Origin: Arachnopeziza araneosa
Lineage: Eukaryota > Ascomycota > Leotiomycetes > Helotiales > Arachnopezizaceae
Assembly (NCBI GenBank): GCA_003988855.1
Contig: QYAI01000002.1
Span: 396,341 to 460,340 of the forward strand
DNA: 64,000 bases
Direction: 5' to 3'
Below the pieces are notes generated by a model, which was not told the DNA's origin, searched no databases, and saw only the letters and a program-made list of their open reading frames with translations. The position numbers and the translations under genes were made by a program. Shown piece by piece: positions 11,301 to 22,898 of this stretch (its first letter is position 1; every line of letters begins with the position of its first letter).

Positions 11301-14300
11301 CTTTCCATTCCAAACCGAGAGGTCAATTTTCTTTCTATACTCATTCGCTAACATGGATTAGTTCCAGTATATTTTAAACTTCAGGGGACTTACCGTTGCT
11401 TTGGGGGACGACCTCATCTGCCGCCTCAGTGCTTTTCCACTTCTCCCATTGCTCATCATCAGCCAAGTTGTCACCGGTCGACTCCCGTTTAAGCCTGTCT
11501 TTTATGATCACGTTCCACACTTGTCCAGCACTCAAGCCAACCTTTTCCCATCCATGTTTGCGTCTAAGCGTGTTCCATTGAGCGGAGTAATCCATAGGTC
11601 CAGGGTCAGGCCCCTCCCCCCAATCTCGTCCACCAACACCCCACCAGAAACTAACCTGTCCGCCCTGGGTCTCAATGACAGCGAACGGCGGTAGAGGACC
11701 AGCAATTTGCCCTTTCTTTACCTCCTGCCCATTGATGATGAGAGTTCCACCATGTAAATTCGTCACGAAATATTTCGATTCAAGGCTCTCGTCTCTATCT
11801 ACCTCGTGTCTCCAAAGAGCATCACTGCAACTTAGCAATTTGCCAGAGATATGATGACATGGCTTGGGGGGATATCTCCTAGGAGGAGCATCTCTCCTCC
11901 TCTGTTCATCTTCCGTGACCCACCATGGGTCGTTCTTAGAGATATTCGAATAACTACTGCCCTGATTTTCCCACGGGTGGGCAATCATGTCGGTTTCGTC
12001 ATCAAAATCTGCTGGTCTGGGCTTGGGTTTTCTTGTAGAGGGAGCGAGACGATCGCAACGTCTAATATCGAGCGGGAAAAGGTCTTTCACATGCCGATCA
12101 AAACGAGGAGCAAGATTCTCGTCACGAGAGAAGTCTCCAAAAAGGTGATTGGCAATTTCTTCCTCGTCGGTGATAAGCTCGGGGTTTTCCGGTTCGGTAG
12201 GCATGTTGAGAAGAGTCCCTCTTACTTGATCCCAGACACGTTTCTTCCAGTAGAGACCTTCGTGATCACGAAAATACCTGACTACACTACGTAACATCGG
12301 GAACGGCGAGTGACCACAATCGATGCCACCATCAACTTGAAACTTGTTATTGGCGTAGAAATCTTCAATATCCTCATCAATGTCAATCGTAAGCTCCTGC
12401 TCCCCCAGTCTGCGAGGACGCCACACGCTGTTCGATAGAACGTCGTCGAGTTCAGACTCAGAGACCTCCTCAGCTCTTGCAAAGCGCTTTCGAGCGTCCT
12501 TGAAGGCTATATAATCAGGTAGCTCTTTCATGGGCATGAATCCTCCGGAGGCGCCAGCGACGGTAGCTTCTTCCATATGGATGGGGTCTTCTGTAGGGTC
12601 GCGTGGAATATAAAACTCGCTAGGGTCAAGCTCCCGAGGAGGTTCAATATCGCCCATATCATCCCTTGGAAGGCCTGTGGTCGAACCTGGGTCTGGCCCT
12701 GGGTCCACAGCTGAGCCAGCCGCTCCACCCCTGAGTCGAGTATGGTCGTTAAACAATGGCCCTACGTGCCCGGCCTGGTCAAGCTCCATTGGTACGAGTT
12801 CATTCTCTTCTTTGCCGATTGTTGAAATATCAGAACTGGTTGACATGGCCGTCAACCAGTCTGTGCTTTGAGTATCTATCGTATGAGCAGGAGGAACCAT
12901 AGCACCTGGTCCTGGCGGACGAGATACCGGCGGCACAATAGGAAGAATGTCAACCTCTTCCCATACAGAAACAGGACTGGAATCTAATACGTAGGTTGCT
13001 AACGGCATCAAAGCTGCTTTGGAGAAGTTTGTGATCCTCTGAGCGAGTACCAAGTCCTCACCCGGCACGCTTGCATCTTTGGTTAGAGTTTTCTTCTTTC
13101 CAGTATCCCATAGCTCTTTGACGTCAACGGTTCTCAGCGGCCGGGAGAGGATATGGCTCGCCCTATTCCGAACATCGAGATGTACTCGATCGGTGACCTT
13201 GGTATGACGGGTCATTGTTTGAATTCCCGCATTGGCTTTAAAATCTTTTGGACGAAGGGTTTTCAAATCGATGGGGGCCGGCGCCCAATCCACAATTGTA
13301 TGTCCGTTGTCTAGATTGATGATCCGCTCTAGTATAGTTTCCGTATACAATGGATGTTCTTCCCATACTATGACTTCATCGCCCGCTTTCTTCTGAATTG
13401 CGGTTGTATGAGGCCTCTGTTTCCATCCCTGCACTGTTTTAGGGACTTTGATTGAGCCAGAAAATGCTGTGGGAGGAGTTTTCTGGGTGCGGATATAAGA
13501 GGGTCTAGTTTCTTGAGATTGGCGCCACATGCGACCTTCTGTCGCATCGGTTGGTTGGTTCTTAGAAGCGTATGTACGATAGACAGTGAGTGTGGTGATG
13601 GTTTGTCCGCCTGGATTACCGACAGGCATTCCTTGGGCGTCTGTGCTTGTTTTGGTCCTAGGAGTGGGTGGAGGGAAGTGAGGTCCTGCATGATGGCCGT
13701 CTAAGTTGGTGAAAGGATCTGGCCCTGGATTGTTGACATGACGATTTGGGCGCGGACGGCCAGTACCAGCTAAAGCTCTTCGTGCTCTCTCCTTGTCGTA
13801 TTCTCCCTTTAATTTCTCATATTGGTTCTGATCCTAGGTATTAGCTTCATCAAATTAGAAACGAGAAGAGAACCATACTCTAATCCAGACGGCATTTTCT
13901 CTCCCTTCAATATAATGATTATTCCAAAGATCCCACGCTCTTTTCCAGCTCTCCCATATCTCTCTCCCCTGATTTGTTCCCCTGGTCTCTCCAAAAGAAT
14001 CTCCCCATTTCTTCTTCTCGTTTCCACTTCCACCTAGTCCTTCCCCGATTCCAGACCCAAAATCAAACGTCTTTTGCAGACCCTCTTCCAATTGTCCTCT
14101 CCAGTTCCCGCGGGTTCCGTGATTTGGAGTACGAGGGGGTGAAGGAGGATAGTTTTGTCCGCACAAGTACTCCTTTAAGTCCAAAAGCGTTGACGGAGTG
14201 ATATTTGTGGCTAGAGGGGAAGGGATCTGTGTCTCGGGAATATTGACAATAATTGGCCCGCCTGTTTGATTGGCTAAATTAGCAATCGCAGGCGCAGTCA

Positions 14301-14415
14301 AGAAAGGCGAGAAATCATAGGTGTCAGTCGTGCGTGCTTGTTTCGTAGGAGTGCGACCAAGTGTTGTAGACGGAGGAATAATCGGTGGCTGCGGATGACC
14401 GTGATGGTGAGCCAT
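8325..14415 (-). CDS. Giant disordered protein (~1,999 aa) with ~36 QDAxD-type repeats, unknown function
   Basis: Three exons read as one gene: 14415-13879, 13833-11394 and 11347-8325. Both introns (45 and 46 nt) have GT/AG ends and keep the frame: AVWIR joins DQNQYEKLKGEYDKE, and VPQSN joins A-NEYRKKIDLSVW. The N-terminus (MAHHHGHPQPP) and the first ~700 residues are Pro/Ser/Asp-rich. A Trp-rich folded-looking part spans ~800-1050 (FWWGVGGRDWGEG, LPHRLYEVPWPECFE). Residues ~1050-1430 are charged and helical. About 36 units of an 8- or 9-residue repeat (QDALDQKAK / QDAIDKAA) occupy ~1433-1745. A 13-proline run and a His/Gly cluster (HHRHHHGHGGG) follow. The C-terminal ~200 residues look folded (DAWWKTFPIAQPD, QAFIQYWLSTLIMVPVGHV). 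I recognise no known family. The repeat probably forms a long charged helix. Confidence 0.8.
9090..10027 (-). repeat. Coding minisatellite: ~36 units of 24 or 27 bp (QDAxD repeats)
   Basis: On the plus strand the motif appears as GCATCTTG(T/C)xxAGCCTTTTGGTC. Units of 27 bp (9 aa, e.g. QDALDQKAK) and 24 bp (8 aa, e.g. QDAIDKAA) alternate. Units toward the 5' end of the gene are nearly identical; those toward the 3' end are more diverged (RDAIKKAA, QDILDNAA, QDVSDKTV). The opposite strand is also open here, which is a side effect of the repeat. Confidence 0.9.
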
Positions 14416-15085
14416 TATCGATGTAGGGAGACGACAATTGCCGTGACGGAGGGTTCGTAAAAACCGGTATGGTGGATAAGATGCGTTTCAACCTTTACAG
14501 AGAACGATTCTAGCATATTAGATATTATGAGAAGTTGAAATTGCGCAATATTGACGCGCCAGGTCCTCCGGTGTGAATGAAAAGTCCCTGACAGCTCTCT
14601 CTCACTTCTGGTATAAGAAGGCAAGAGAAAGGATATCTGGGTGTCAAAGGAATCTCTGACCGGTTCGAATCGATGAATGCGATCAAGTCTCTTACCTTGA
14701 GAAAAATTTTGAATAAAGGAAATAGGGTGAGATGCGCATTGTTTACTATCGACGAAATGGGACAACTGCGTTTGGAACTGAGGAATGTGGACCGTTCCGA
14801 ATAGAGAATTGGATCTCCCTTTCATTCTGTTATGTCAGTTGCAATCCGTCACTCCACTTGGAGTACCCCAGATGAAAAAGAATATAGTGAGAGAATCGAG
14901 GAAGCAGAAACATCTTGAAATCAGAAACTTTCATGGATGAGGCTCCAGGATACAGAATCGTCGAGTATGAAATTTCATCTTTTGATAGATAGCATGCTTG
15001 CATTGGAACGTATACAAAGAATATCGACGAATACCGCCCGAGCGCCCCTGTAGAAGAATGTAGATATGAAAGACATAACTCGCTA
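14416..15085. other. Intergenic region upstream of the giant gene
   Basis: About 0.67 kb between the bZIP gene's 3' end and the giant gene's start, both on the minus strand. Open stretches on the minus strand show no recognisable protein features. I see nothing further. Confidence 0.35.
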
Positions 15086-16066
15086 TCAAATACTCCCAGT
15101 GTATTGATCCATGATATCAAATACCAGCTGATTATCAACATCGCAGTCCAGGGATGGGTCCGTACATCCCAAATCCGATCGTACGAGTGCAGGATCCACT
15201 TCCGCCATCGACGTAATCATTTCTGTTGCATAACTACAACTATTCATGTTCGTTTCGTGCATTGGCATGTACACACTGCTCATCTGATCGTTAAGAGTTT
15301 GTGGTTGAAGGTGTCTCTGCGCATCGTTTGTGGACTGGGAGTGCCGCTGTGTAGCTAAAGAGATTTGGCTATCTACAAACTCCAACATTTCTTGGTTCCG
15401 TGAGGATATAGGGCGGTGACCTGGATTTCGTGGCATCGGTACAGACGCCATCTGGTAATGAGAGGAAGTTGAGCGTGATTTCTGACCAGATACGACACTA
15501 CTTGTCCGACTGGCTGTACTTGTACTTGGTGTCATGAAGGGTTGTGAGGAACTTGCTACGCCTCCACTCGAATATAGTGGCTCTGATCGTTGGCTCTCGC
15601 CAGGAGGTGGGGTGAAGATGGAATCCCAAGGTGACTGAACTGTGCTGCCAGTGCCCGAACTCCCAACGCTTCCACTTCCAACTCCAACATGGCCGGTTGC
15701 TGCCATTGTGTTACTCTCATCCGGGCACCATGCTTTCCGTGTCTGGAGCAGCTGCTCTAAAGCCTGCACAGCAGCACTCGAGCCTCCATGCTGCCCTCCC
15801 ACTGTATCGTTTGTAGACGAAGTCTTTAAATGTTTCTCGATGCTTTCTTCACTCACGCCATGCTGCGCCAGGAAACCTCTTAGGCTCCTATTCTCATCTG
15901 CGACCTTTCGAGCGGCTATCTGAATCTCGGATGAAGCCTCAATGCCTTGGAGTTCGCATCGTCGCAATCGCGCCTCGAGCTCCTGCAGGTATTCTTTCCT
16001 TCGTGCTCGCGAGCGGCGCTGATTGTCTCTAATGCGTGCAAGATTGACTTTCTCTTTTGTCGACAT
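15086..16066 (-). CDS. bZIP transcription factor, 326 aa
   Basis: Intronless frame from ATG (16066) to stop (15086). Residues 8-24 form the DNA-binding basic region (NLARIRDNQRRSRARRK), with the bZIP signature Asn15 and Arg23. A leucine-zipper-like helix follows (YLQELEARLRRCELQG), extending into IQIAARKVADENRSLRGFLAQHG. The rest is Ser/Thr/Gly-rich and probably disordered (~90-220), as in activation domains; the last ~60 residues are acidic and end QLVFDIMDQYTGSI. It would act in the nucleus as a dimer. The basic region belongs to a fungal bZIP class distinct from Yap1 (no Cys-rich redox domains) and from Gcn4/CpcA. Targets cannot be inferred from the sequence. Confidence 0.88.
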   Translation of the reverse strand: MSTKEKVNLARIRDNQRRSRARRKEYLQELEARLRRCELQGIEASSEIQIAARKVADENRSLRGFLAQHGVSEESIEKHLKTSSTNDTVGGQHGGSSAAVQALEQLLQTRKAWCPDESNTMAATGHVGVGSGSVGSSGTGSTVQSPWDSIFTPPPGESQRSEPLYSSGGVASSSQPFMTPSTSTASRTSSVVSGQKSRSTSSHYQMASVPMPRNPGHRPISSRNQEMLEFVDSQISLATQRHSQSTNDAQRHLQPQTLNDQMSSVYMPMHETNMNSCSYATEMITSMAEVDPALVRSDLGCTDPSLDCDVDNQLVFDIMDQYTGSI

Positions 16067-17535
16067 TGAATTGGATAATCATTGATTCTGGGCGCGGCAG
16101 GAGTGCTGTGGGAAGGGAATGGAATGTCACTGAGCTGCGTTTCCAGTCCAATGCCAAGACGGGGTCAATTCTGAGTGCGAATTGCTGCTGACTGCCGGTG
16201 TGGACAGGCCTAAGCCTCAGTAGCAACGTGACAGAAATATTGATGAGCTGAAAGATGCGGGACTCTCAAGTATCACTGAGGATATCTGATCTGATCTGAT
16301 CTGATCTCATGCAACATCCCAAGGCACAGGCCATCCAACCATTCCCGACGATTCGGAATCGATACCGGGAGAATATGCTCGTGGGACAGCGGGATGGTTA
16401 TTAATTGGGCCATAAGGCGACACAAGGTAGCCAAGCAGCTACTAGATAGTTTGAATTCGGTTTTCATATATATATATACGGATGCCTCTTGGTTATTGGC
16501 ACGGTGCGCATCAACAAAGAGCCTCGCTGTAAAAATGATGATGTTGTTGACAAAATTGCGCTTTGACTCGGGAGTCAGCTACTATCGTCTGGTTCCCAGC
16601 CCGTCGAATCTCGTGGATTGTCTCAACCAAGCTCCCTCATTCTCTCTCTTATCGCCTGGATTCTTCCCGAAGCAGATGACACTATCTTCACAATGCTGCA
16701 CGCTCAATCAACTCTTTCTCTCAGAAACCTAACGATCCCTGCCACCGTGGAAGCTATTGTATAAATCCTAGGGTCCCGAGAGACTTTGTGTATCAGACTG
16801 GTCCGACCCTCAACCGCCATTTCTTAGCCCCTCTTTCTGAATTCTTCTGCTTATCTTTGTTGCTCTTCGCACGCCAGACCTCGTCATAAAACTTCCGGGA
16901 TGCATGTCCTTGGTCTTGCATATGAACTCCACAATTAGCTGGAAAGAGGGCAAGTGACACTCGCCAGAAACTCACTGTTGTGTTTTGATACTAAGATACC
17001 GATGTCAATCTAAGGTGTACACAGATCTAGAAAGAGAACAGAGACTCTAGTGACCGTTTTATAGGATGATTAGTTTAGGTAGAGCTATAGGAAAACAGTA
17101 ACAAGTACAACGTAGATGTAACATAAATAGAAAAGTTCACTGTAAAAAGGAGGGAACACTTTGTATGCAGATGAACTTGACTAGAAACCATGTTCTACCT
17201 CCATTTCCCGCTGCTGCTCAATCTGCCATTAATGTCACTATCTCAAATATAAGAATCATTTCTCCAAAGTAGAGATTTGCCAATACAATCAAGGATTTTG
17301 CATAAGACTGGGGGCCTCGTTCATAAGGTGCTAGAATTTCAAGAGCTCCATTTCGCGCCATAGTTCTGATGTACAAACCCGCTCCTGGGTTTCTATCGTA
17401 TCGTAACAGGTCCAGTTCCGCTCCTATCCTCCATTTCTTTCCATATCTCTCCCTGAATGAAAACTACACCCACACTTCCTCTCCCACCACCACCCCTTCC
17501 TTAGTAATAGCCACTCCTGCCCCTAAACTCATCAT
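16067..17535. other. Intergenic region, with a short GATCT repeat
   Basis: About 1.5 kb between tvp15 and the bZIP gene, probably the bZIP promoter plus the tvp15 3' UTR. A pentanucleotide run (TGATC x5) lies at about 16287-16308 and an AT dinucleotide run near 16468-16479. I see no supported coding exon. Confidence 0.4.
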
Positions 17536-18177
17536 CTAGACTTGTTCAGCACCCCATCCACCATCGGCTTCTCTCATATTCTGGGGTGGCTCGATGGAGG
17601 GAATGAACTCTAGTGCCACGTAGGCAAGGCCGATGATACCGATAATCCCACCGAGGATTTGGGTGACGATTTTGTCCCCGATAAGAATTGAGCCGCAGAA
17701 AATGTAAACTGCCCATGTTAACATGCTTTCTCGTCAAGCCAATTTGAAAACACGTACAGATTCCACGCCCAATGAACGAGAAAAGGAAAGAGGCATATCT
17801 CGAGAGCTGAGGGGGGATTTGGAATTCTAGAAGCGCAATCGCTATCCACATCATTAGCATCAACTCCAACCTCCTAAGCAACGAGAAACATACCTGCACC
17901 AAATATGGCAACGTAGATTCCAACAACAATATTTGAACTAGGCAAACGGCATTAACGACAACTTCAAGCTCATGGCGCAATCAACAACTCACGTTATTGA
18001 ATATGAGTGGGAGGCGAAGATATGGGTTATTCCACCAACGCCCATTAACGCACCAGTTACGAGATTGACTAATCGACTACGTAAACGTCCTCGAGTCAGT
18101 ACTTTGTACAGTAGATGCGCAATGTTTTCACAGGAGGCTGGAAAGAGAGCTGCTTACAAGGCGTCGGAGAAATCCAT
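17536..18177 (-). CDS. tvp15: Golgi membrane protein Tvp15
   Basis: Five exons: 18177-18158, 18076-17993, 17937-17894, 17841-17758 and 17708-17536, giving 134 residues. The spliced protein starts MDFSDAFRLVNLVTGALMGVGG and ends EADGGWGAEQV, with the conserved blocks ALLEFQIPPQLSRYASFLFSF and YVALEFIPSIEPPQNMREA. Four hydrophobic segments fit a four-helix Golgi vesicle protein. In yeast Tvp15 sits in Tlg2-containing late-Golgi vesicles and belongs to the COPI-associated protein family (known for the family). All four introns are 48-81 nt with GT/AG borders. The tiny 20-nt first exon is supported by the conserved N-terminus it restores. Confidence 0.92.
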
Positions 18178-19670
18178 TGTGGTGATTGTTGGAAAGCGAA
18201 TCTGCACGACGGCGGAGATGAAGGAAGCTTGATGGGAAGTGCGTGGGAAGATGTGTGTTTGGAAACGGTCGTTTCGATGTTGAGAGCTGTTGTTGAGCTT
18301 GGAAGAAGGCTTTGTTTTCTGTTCGGCTGGAGAAGCTACGTAACGCCTCGACAGGGGAGGCTCTGCTCGTTCGGTAACGACCGACGACAATCTTGACGCG
18401 GAAGGATTGTGAAAAGAGTTTGCAGGGAAAATATCGAATTTCGAGGTTCGGAACGCTTCGATGACGAAAACCCTTCAATTTACTGCTCGGTTTGGCTCAC
18501 CATCACGAGGGCTTTCGGAATTGGGCTGCCTAGAAGCCACGCGTATTGAGGCAAAGCCGAATCGAAGCTCTGCAGTTCGTGGTGGCCTACGATAATGAGA
18601 TGTGGAGACCGAGACAAGTGACTTGTTCTACCGTATCCCAGGCTGCATAGTATATCTTTGTTTCCGTTTCGAAGTGCTCAAATCTTTCTGGGATTACCTA
18701 TTCTGCTGCCTTGAGGAAGTTGTGGTAAATTCTCACATGTCTGGAGAGTCTCAAGTCTAGATTATCTGCCGAGACTCCATCTCTTGAAGTACGAAGAGTC
18801 ACTCTGAAGCGTATGCAGAGACAAAAACAAATTAAGAATCAAGCAGGCCTGGCATTGTATAGATTTGATAACATCTTAGGAGATTCAAAACTTAAGTCTC
18901 AGCTTCGTATAGATGTTGGGTTTCTAATGTAGTTTTACTGCTACCTTATTCCTCAAGTTCTACCTTTCAGATTTCCTTGACGTATTTTGCTTTATTGATT
19001 CCTGTCAACATAGCTCGAGATTGTTGTCAAGCTGGCCCGACTTTTTGTTTGGCAAGTTGGCTTTACGATTTGTCTACTTCTACTCGTTTGTCCTACATTC
19101 GTCACAAGTTCTGAGCACTTCTTCTGCTAATAGAATGATAAATAGATTGGCAATAGCTTACCAGCAAACGAAGCCGCTCTCGCGTATTAGATTACACTTT
19201 CTTCAACTTGTGGACAGCTGTCTTGCGTTATTCTATTTCTCGAGTGATTAAAAGGCTATCCAAAGCCACTTGACAGAACCAAAGCTCTGAATATCCATAG
19301 CAAGAACAGTTCAATGTAAAATATCTATTCTGAAAGAGACTGTGCTACCTTGAAATTGTCCAATCTTAGGAAATGCTCCGTCTGCTACCGCTACAAGCTT
19401 CATAGGATATCGACAGAAAATCATCGCAGCAAATCGAATTTCTCCTTTTGACATTTGCATCTCGCCCCTCTATTCACTTATCACCGAGAACTTCCCATCT
19501 CACCCGCAGCTACTGTTCGTCCAATACAGCGCCCGGCCTTACAATCTCAAAAAAGGCTCTGTTCTCATCCTGGTCAGCTATCTCCTCCGCATCAACATTC
19601 TCACAAAACAATTTTTTCACCCAAGCACCCCCATGACTCACAAACCTCATGCGAACTCTCCTCCATAATC
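18178..19670. other. Intergenic region between divergent genes
   Basis: About 1.5 kb between tvp15 (minus) and the small CxxC protein (plus). The first ~300 bp are open on the minus strand but Ser/Arg-rich without recognisable features, so I treat them as tvp15 5' UTR/promoter. Nothing else is supported. Confidence 0.35.
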
Positions 19671-20268
19671 ATGGCATCTGACCAACCCCCTACCCCATCT
19701 CCAGTCCCACCGCAAGATGACTCAAACCAAGACCTGACCCTCAGCCATCTACACCAAATCAACAAAGCACTCGAGAGCTGCATGGAAGCTGCGATTCGCG
19801 CTTCTCCTTCAGCTCTTAACAAATCGCCAAGCCATACCACTCTGACAGCTGAAGGTGAAAGCAAGATTGTCTTCCAAACTCTTACCACGACCCCCGAGCT
19901 CGAAGAAGATTCCGGGAGCGGTTCAAGCGATGAGACTATCACGCCTGGGAGTGTCATATCAGCTTCGCATTCCGAAGGAGTCAGCTCTGACATCAACGCG
20001 GGTTTGGGGAAGCTAGATCTCGGTTCTGGTCAGTCCCCGTTGGCACCTCTCTTCACCTCTCTTCCTTGCACAGCACAATCGAAGTCCTGTACTAACCTGC
20101 AGTCTAGAAAAGAAATATAAACCCCAAGCTCAACATCAATCTCCACCTCGTGTCATCTGTGATAGATGCACGACGCTAGATAAGAAATGCACTCACGTTG
20201 GGAGAGGAGCGGTGCTGGGAAGAATCGAGGATAGTACAATCATGAAGCGGAGGAGCAGCAGGAACTGA
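19671..20268 (+). CDS. Small Ser/Thr-rich protein with C-terminal CxxC motif, unknown function
   Basis: Exons 19671-20028 and 20108-20268 give 172 residues. The splice GGTTCTG | GAAAAGAAA restores GSEKKYKPQAQHQSPP and removes a stop that would otherwise follow. The start MASDQPPTPSPVPPQDD is preferred over an in-frame ATG at 19455 because the extra 72 residues look like untranslated low-complexity sequence. The N-terminal ~120 residues are acidic/Ser/Thr-rich with one predicted helix (LSHLHQINKALESCMEAAIRA). The C-terminus carries RVICDRCTTLDKKCTHVGRG, a possible single Cys zinc-binding knuckle, followed by basic KRRSSRN. I do not recognise the family. Confidence 0.62.
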
Positions 20269-21168
20269 CCGTCATGATAATAATGCCTTGTGGATAATAA
20301 GATGAAATGAAATGATGTCCGTTCTGTGCTGCATTCATTGAACAGTAGCCGTTCTCACCTGACTAATACCACACCATACCATACCATCGAACCCTCACTC
20401 CTACCCCAGCAAATCTCCACTACCACGCCAAAGACAAGCTCACTACTCACTCACCCATATACATATACCACGGATGTACTACCCTCTCCACCCTCCCAAC
20501 TCCTAAACCACCATCCACACGCTCAAACCAACACGGAAGACCAAGAAGAAATTGCAGATCAGCTACCTATACAGCAAGCGAGGGTTCGTCAGGACAAGCA
20601 GGGGAAGGTGAGAACGAGCAGGATATGCTCGAGGTGCAGGAGGTGGGCTGCTGGGGTGTGCTTGGGGGGAGAGCTAGTGATCTAGGTTGATGTGTGGAGG
20701 TGGATATTTGGAGCTGAACGGACTCGGGAGATTCTCTGTACGGTAGATCATATCAGGGGATGGGCGTGGCGTTTATACTTTCCCAGTGGCCTAGCACGTC
20801 GTTGACTTGTGGCTACGATCGTGCTATGATATATGGCATGGTGGTAGAAATAGATAAGTGCCTGTTGAGTAGGATATTTGGATGGTGATGTGTTGGCTAG
20901 GAATTCACAAAAAACTTGAATGGGTCTGGAAATTTCAATTGTCTAAAACAAACCCCCACCAGATCGAGCACTTCGATTCTAGTTTACTGTAATACGCCGT
21001 GTAACACCTCGCTATGCTAACAACAATTCTATGCCACCCGTGTCTCGGTCTTTCAGAGACAATGCAAATGCCGCGAAAATGCTGTCAAAACGCCAGCCGC
21101 TTGCTATGCTCTATAGACAAGAAGTACCACTCGACGGACGGATCTTCTGACCCGTTGCTCTCCTTCTC
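20269..21168. other. Intergenic region (convergent)
   Basis: About 0.9 kb. A plus-strand open stretch (20326-20685) encodes SRICSRCRRW near its end but has no ATG and is otherwise low complexity; I do not call it. The remainder holds no supported feature. Confidence 0.35.
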
Positions 21169-22210
21169 CTAATTTTCCTTGCCCGAAAAGGAAGTCTCTG
21201 CCTCTTCCAACCGCTCAACCTTGACGTCCATATGCTTCAAGAACTCCTTCGCAGTGACCTTCATCTGCTTCATGATGGCACCTTGGTTAATCTCCTTCTT
21301 GGCTGCAGACATTCTTCTGACCTTGATCTTTGGTGCTGGGGTGGGAGATTTGATGGTAGCGGTATCGCAAATGTCAGAATCCTCTAGAACGATCACACTG
21401 ACGGGCTTCTTGACCAATTTGAGTGGCTTGATGGGTCTGATTAAAGGATTGTTAGAGTCAGAATCATCAATGACAATGACTTCAATCTCCTTTTGGGCCA
21501 TGAAACTATTCTCTGCAGAAGTGGGAGGCGAAGGAGCGCAGTCATCAGCCATGGCCTTGAGTATCTCAAAGGTTGTTTCAGTGGTTGCAAAGGTGGAATC
21601 GTAATGTTCCCAGTCCTGAGAGTTATTAGCAGCTGTAGACGGAGAGTTTCATGGAAATAACTAACATGGTAGACCACATTCAATGCTCTGTTGTTTCTAC
21701 CCAATTCAGAGGTGAAAACGGTGACGAACTCCTTTCTCCAGACTCTGACGTTGACCCCAAACTTATTGGCAAAAGCCTTAATCTCGACACTATCTGCCCA
21801 GACCTTCGCCTTCGCCATCGAAGTGAGTCTGTTATTCCAGGCCCGATCCTTCTGAGCTTGGGTAACCTTGGCAGGGGTGGGTGGGGAGACGCTCTCGGAA
21901 TTTCTGCAATGGCGCTTGGGAGCTCTGCGATCGCCATCAACATTGATGGACGACTCGTAGAACGCTCGGTTGAGGCGCATCTCCTCTACGACAAGAGCGC
22001 GGATCTGGAGGTGTTCATCTTGATGGCCGTAAAGCTGATCAGAGAGGGCACGGAAGAGACAGTTCCCTGTAGAAGAGTTAGACTCGCAGAAAGGTGAAGG
22101 TGAAAATTAAACCAACCATCGGCATTGATTGGGACAATGATGAGACCATGGGATCCGAGGTTGGGAAAGGCAGAGGTGGTAGAGTCTTCTCGACGTCTCT
22201 TGGGAGCCAT
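21169..22210 (-). CDS. OTU-family cysteine protease (deubiquitinase-like), OTUD3-like, with two SIM-like motifs
   Basis: Exons 22210-22117, 22066-21666 and 21615-21169 give 313 residues. The first splice restores the catalytic loop INADGNCLFRALSDQLYGHQ, with Asp31 and nucleophile Cys34; the second restores VYHDWEHYDSTF with catalytic His169. This D-G-N-C ... H-Y-D arrangement defines OTU domains, which cleave ubiquitin chains. The segment ~60-115 is a longer insert (KRHCRNSESVSPPTPAKV) than in compact OTUs. Beyond the domain, the C-terminal ~120 residues are basic/acidic and hold VIVIDDSD (211-218) and VIVLEDSD (239-246), both hydrophobic cores followed by acidic/Ser residues as in SUMO-interaction motifs. 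Activity and chain preference cannot be read from sequence; catalytic residues look intact. Confidence 0.9.
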
Positions 22211-22898
22211 TTTGTTAGGCTGCAAGTCGCGAGTTGCAGGCCGGTTTGTAGAGTGGTTTAGGATGTGTTTGGAGGTTGGAAGGAGGAAGTTGGTGTGCGA
22301 CAAGATCTCAGACAAGGTATCTGAAAGGTACCTCGTGAGGATTGTCTGAGGATTGTCAGCGGTGTCGTGTGCAGCATGTACAGTAATCGTGGAAAGGAGA
22401 GCAAGGAGGTTCTCGTTTAAAAGGGCAAAGGTGGCAGAACCACCGAAACAGGGATCGCGATAAGATAAGGTCTCCTGATGACGTCGGTTGGACAAGGACA
22501 ATCACAAGAATAGAAACAATAGACGAAGCGGACTCGCTTGGCTCAACTCGACAATAGCTAGCTTGGAGTTTGTGTAAAAAAAAAATTAAGAAGAAAATGG
22601 TAGACAATAAGCAGATCTTTTCTCTCTCGACTCACCGGAGTGGGAATGATTCACCTTGCTATTATGCTATACTTAAAGGATACGTGGACCTGAAGTTGAC
22701 TGTACTTTCGCTGGCACTGTGTTGTCCCTACTATTTGTACCCAACACAGCGTTGGGATGAGCTGAAGACAAGCTTCTGGTTGAACGAATCGACCTCGACC
22801 GGCCATTCTATTTTTGTTCTTTATTACTTTAACTGAGTTGAATGACTTACAAGTCATGCTGTACAGTGCACAAATTCCGTGGAATCTTACGCCTTCGC
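22211..22898. other. Intergenic region
   Basis: About 0.69 kb upstream of the OTU gene and downstream of the D-amino-acid oxidase gene (both minus strand). No supported coding exon or RNA. Confidence 0.35.

Noticed and set aside
14660..14680. GGTTCGAATCG word resembling a tRNA B box
   Set aside because: No matching A box upstream and no acceptor-stem pairing.
20326..20685. Plus-strand frame ending with SRICSRCRRW
   Set aside because: No ATG, low-complexity N-terminal part, and no splice connection to the upstream CxxC gene; too weak to call.
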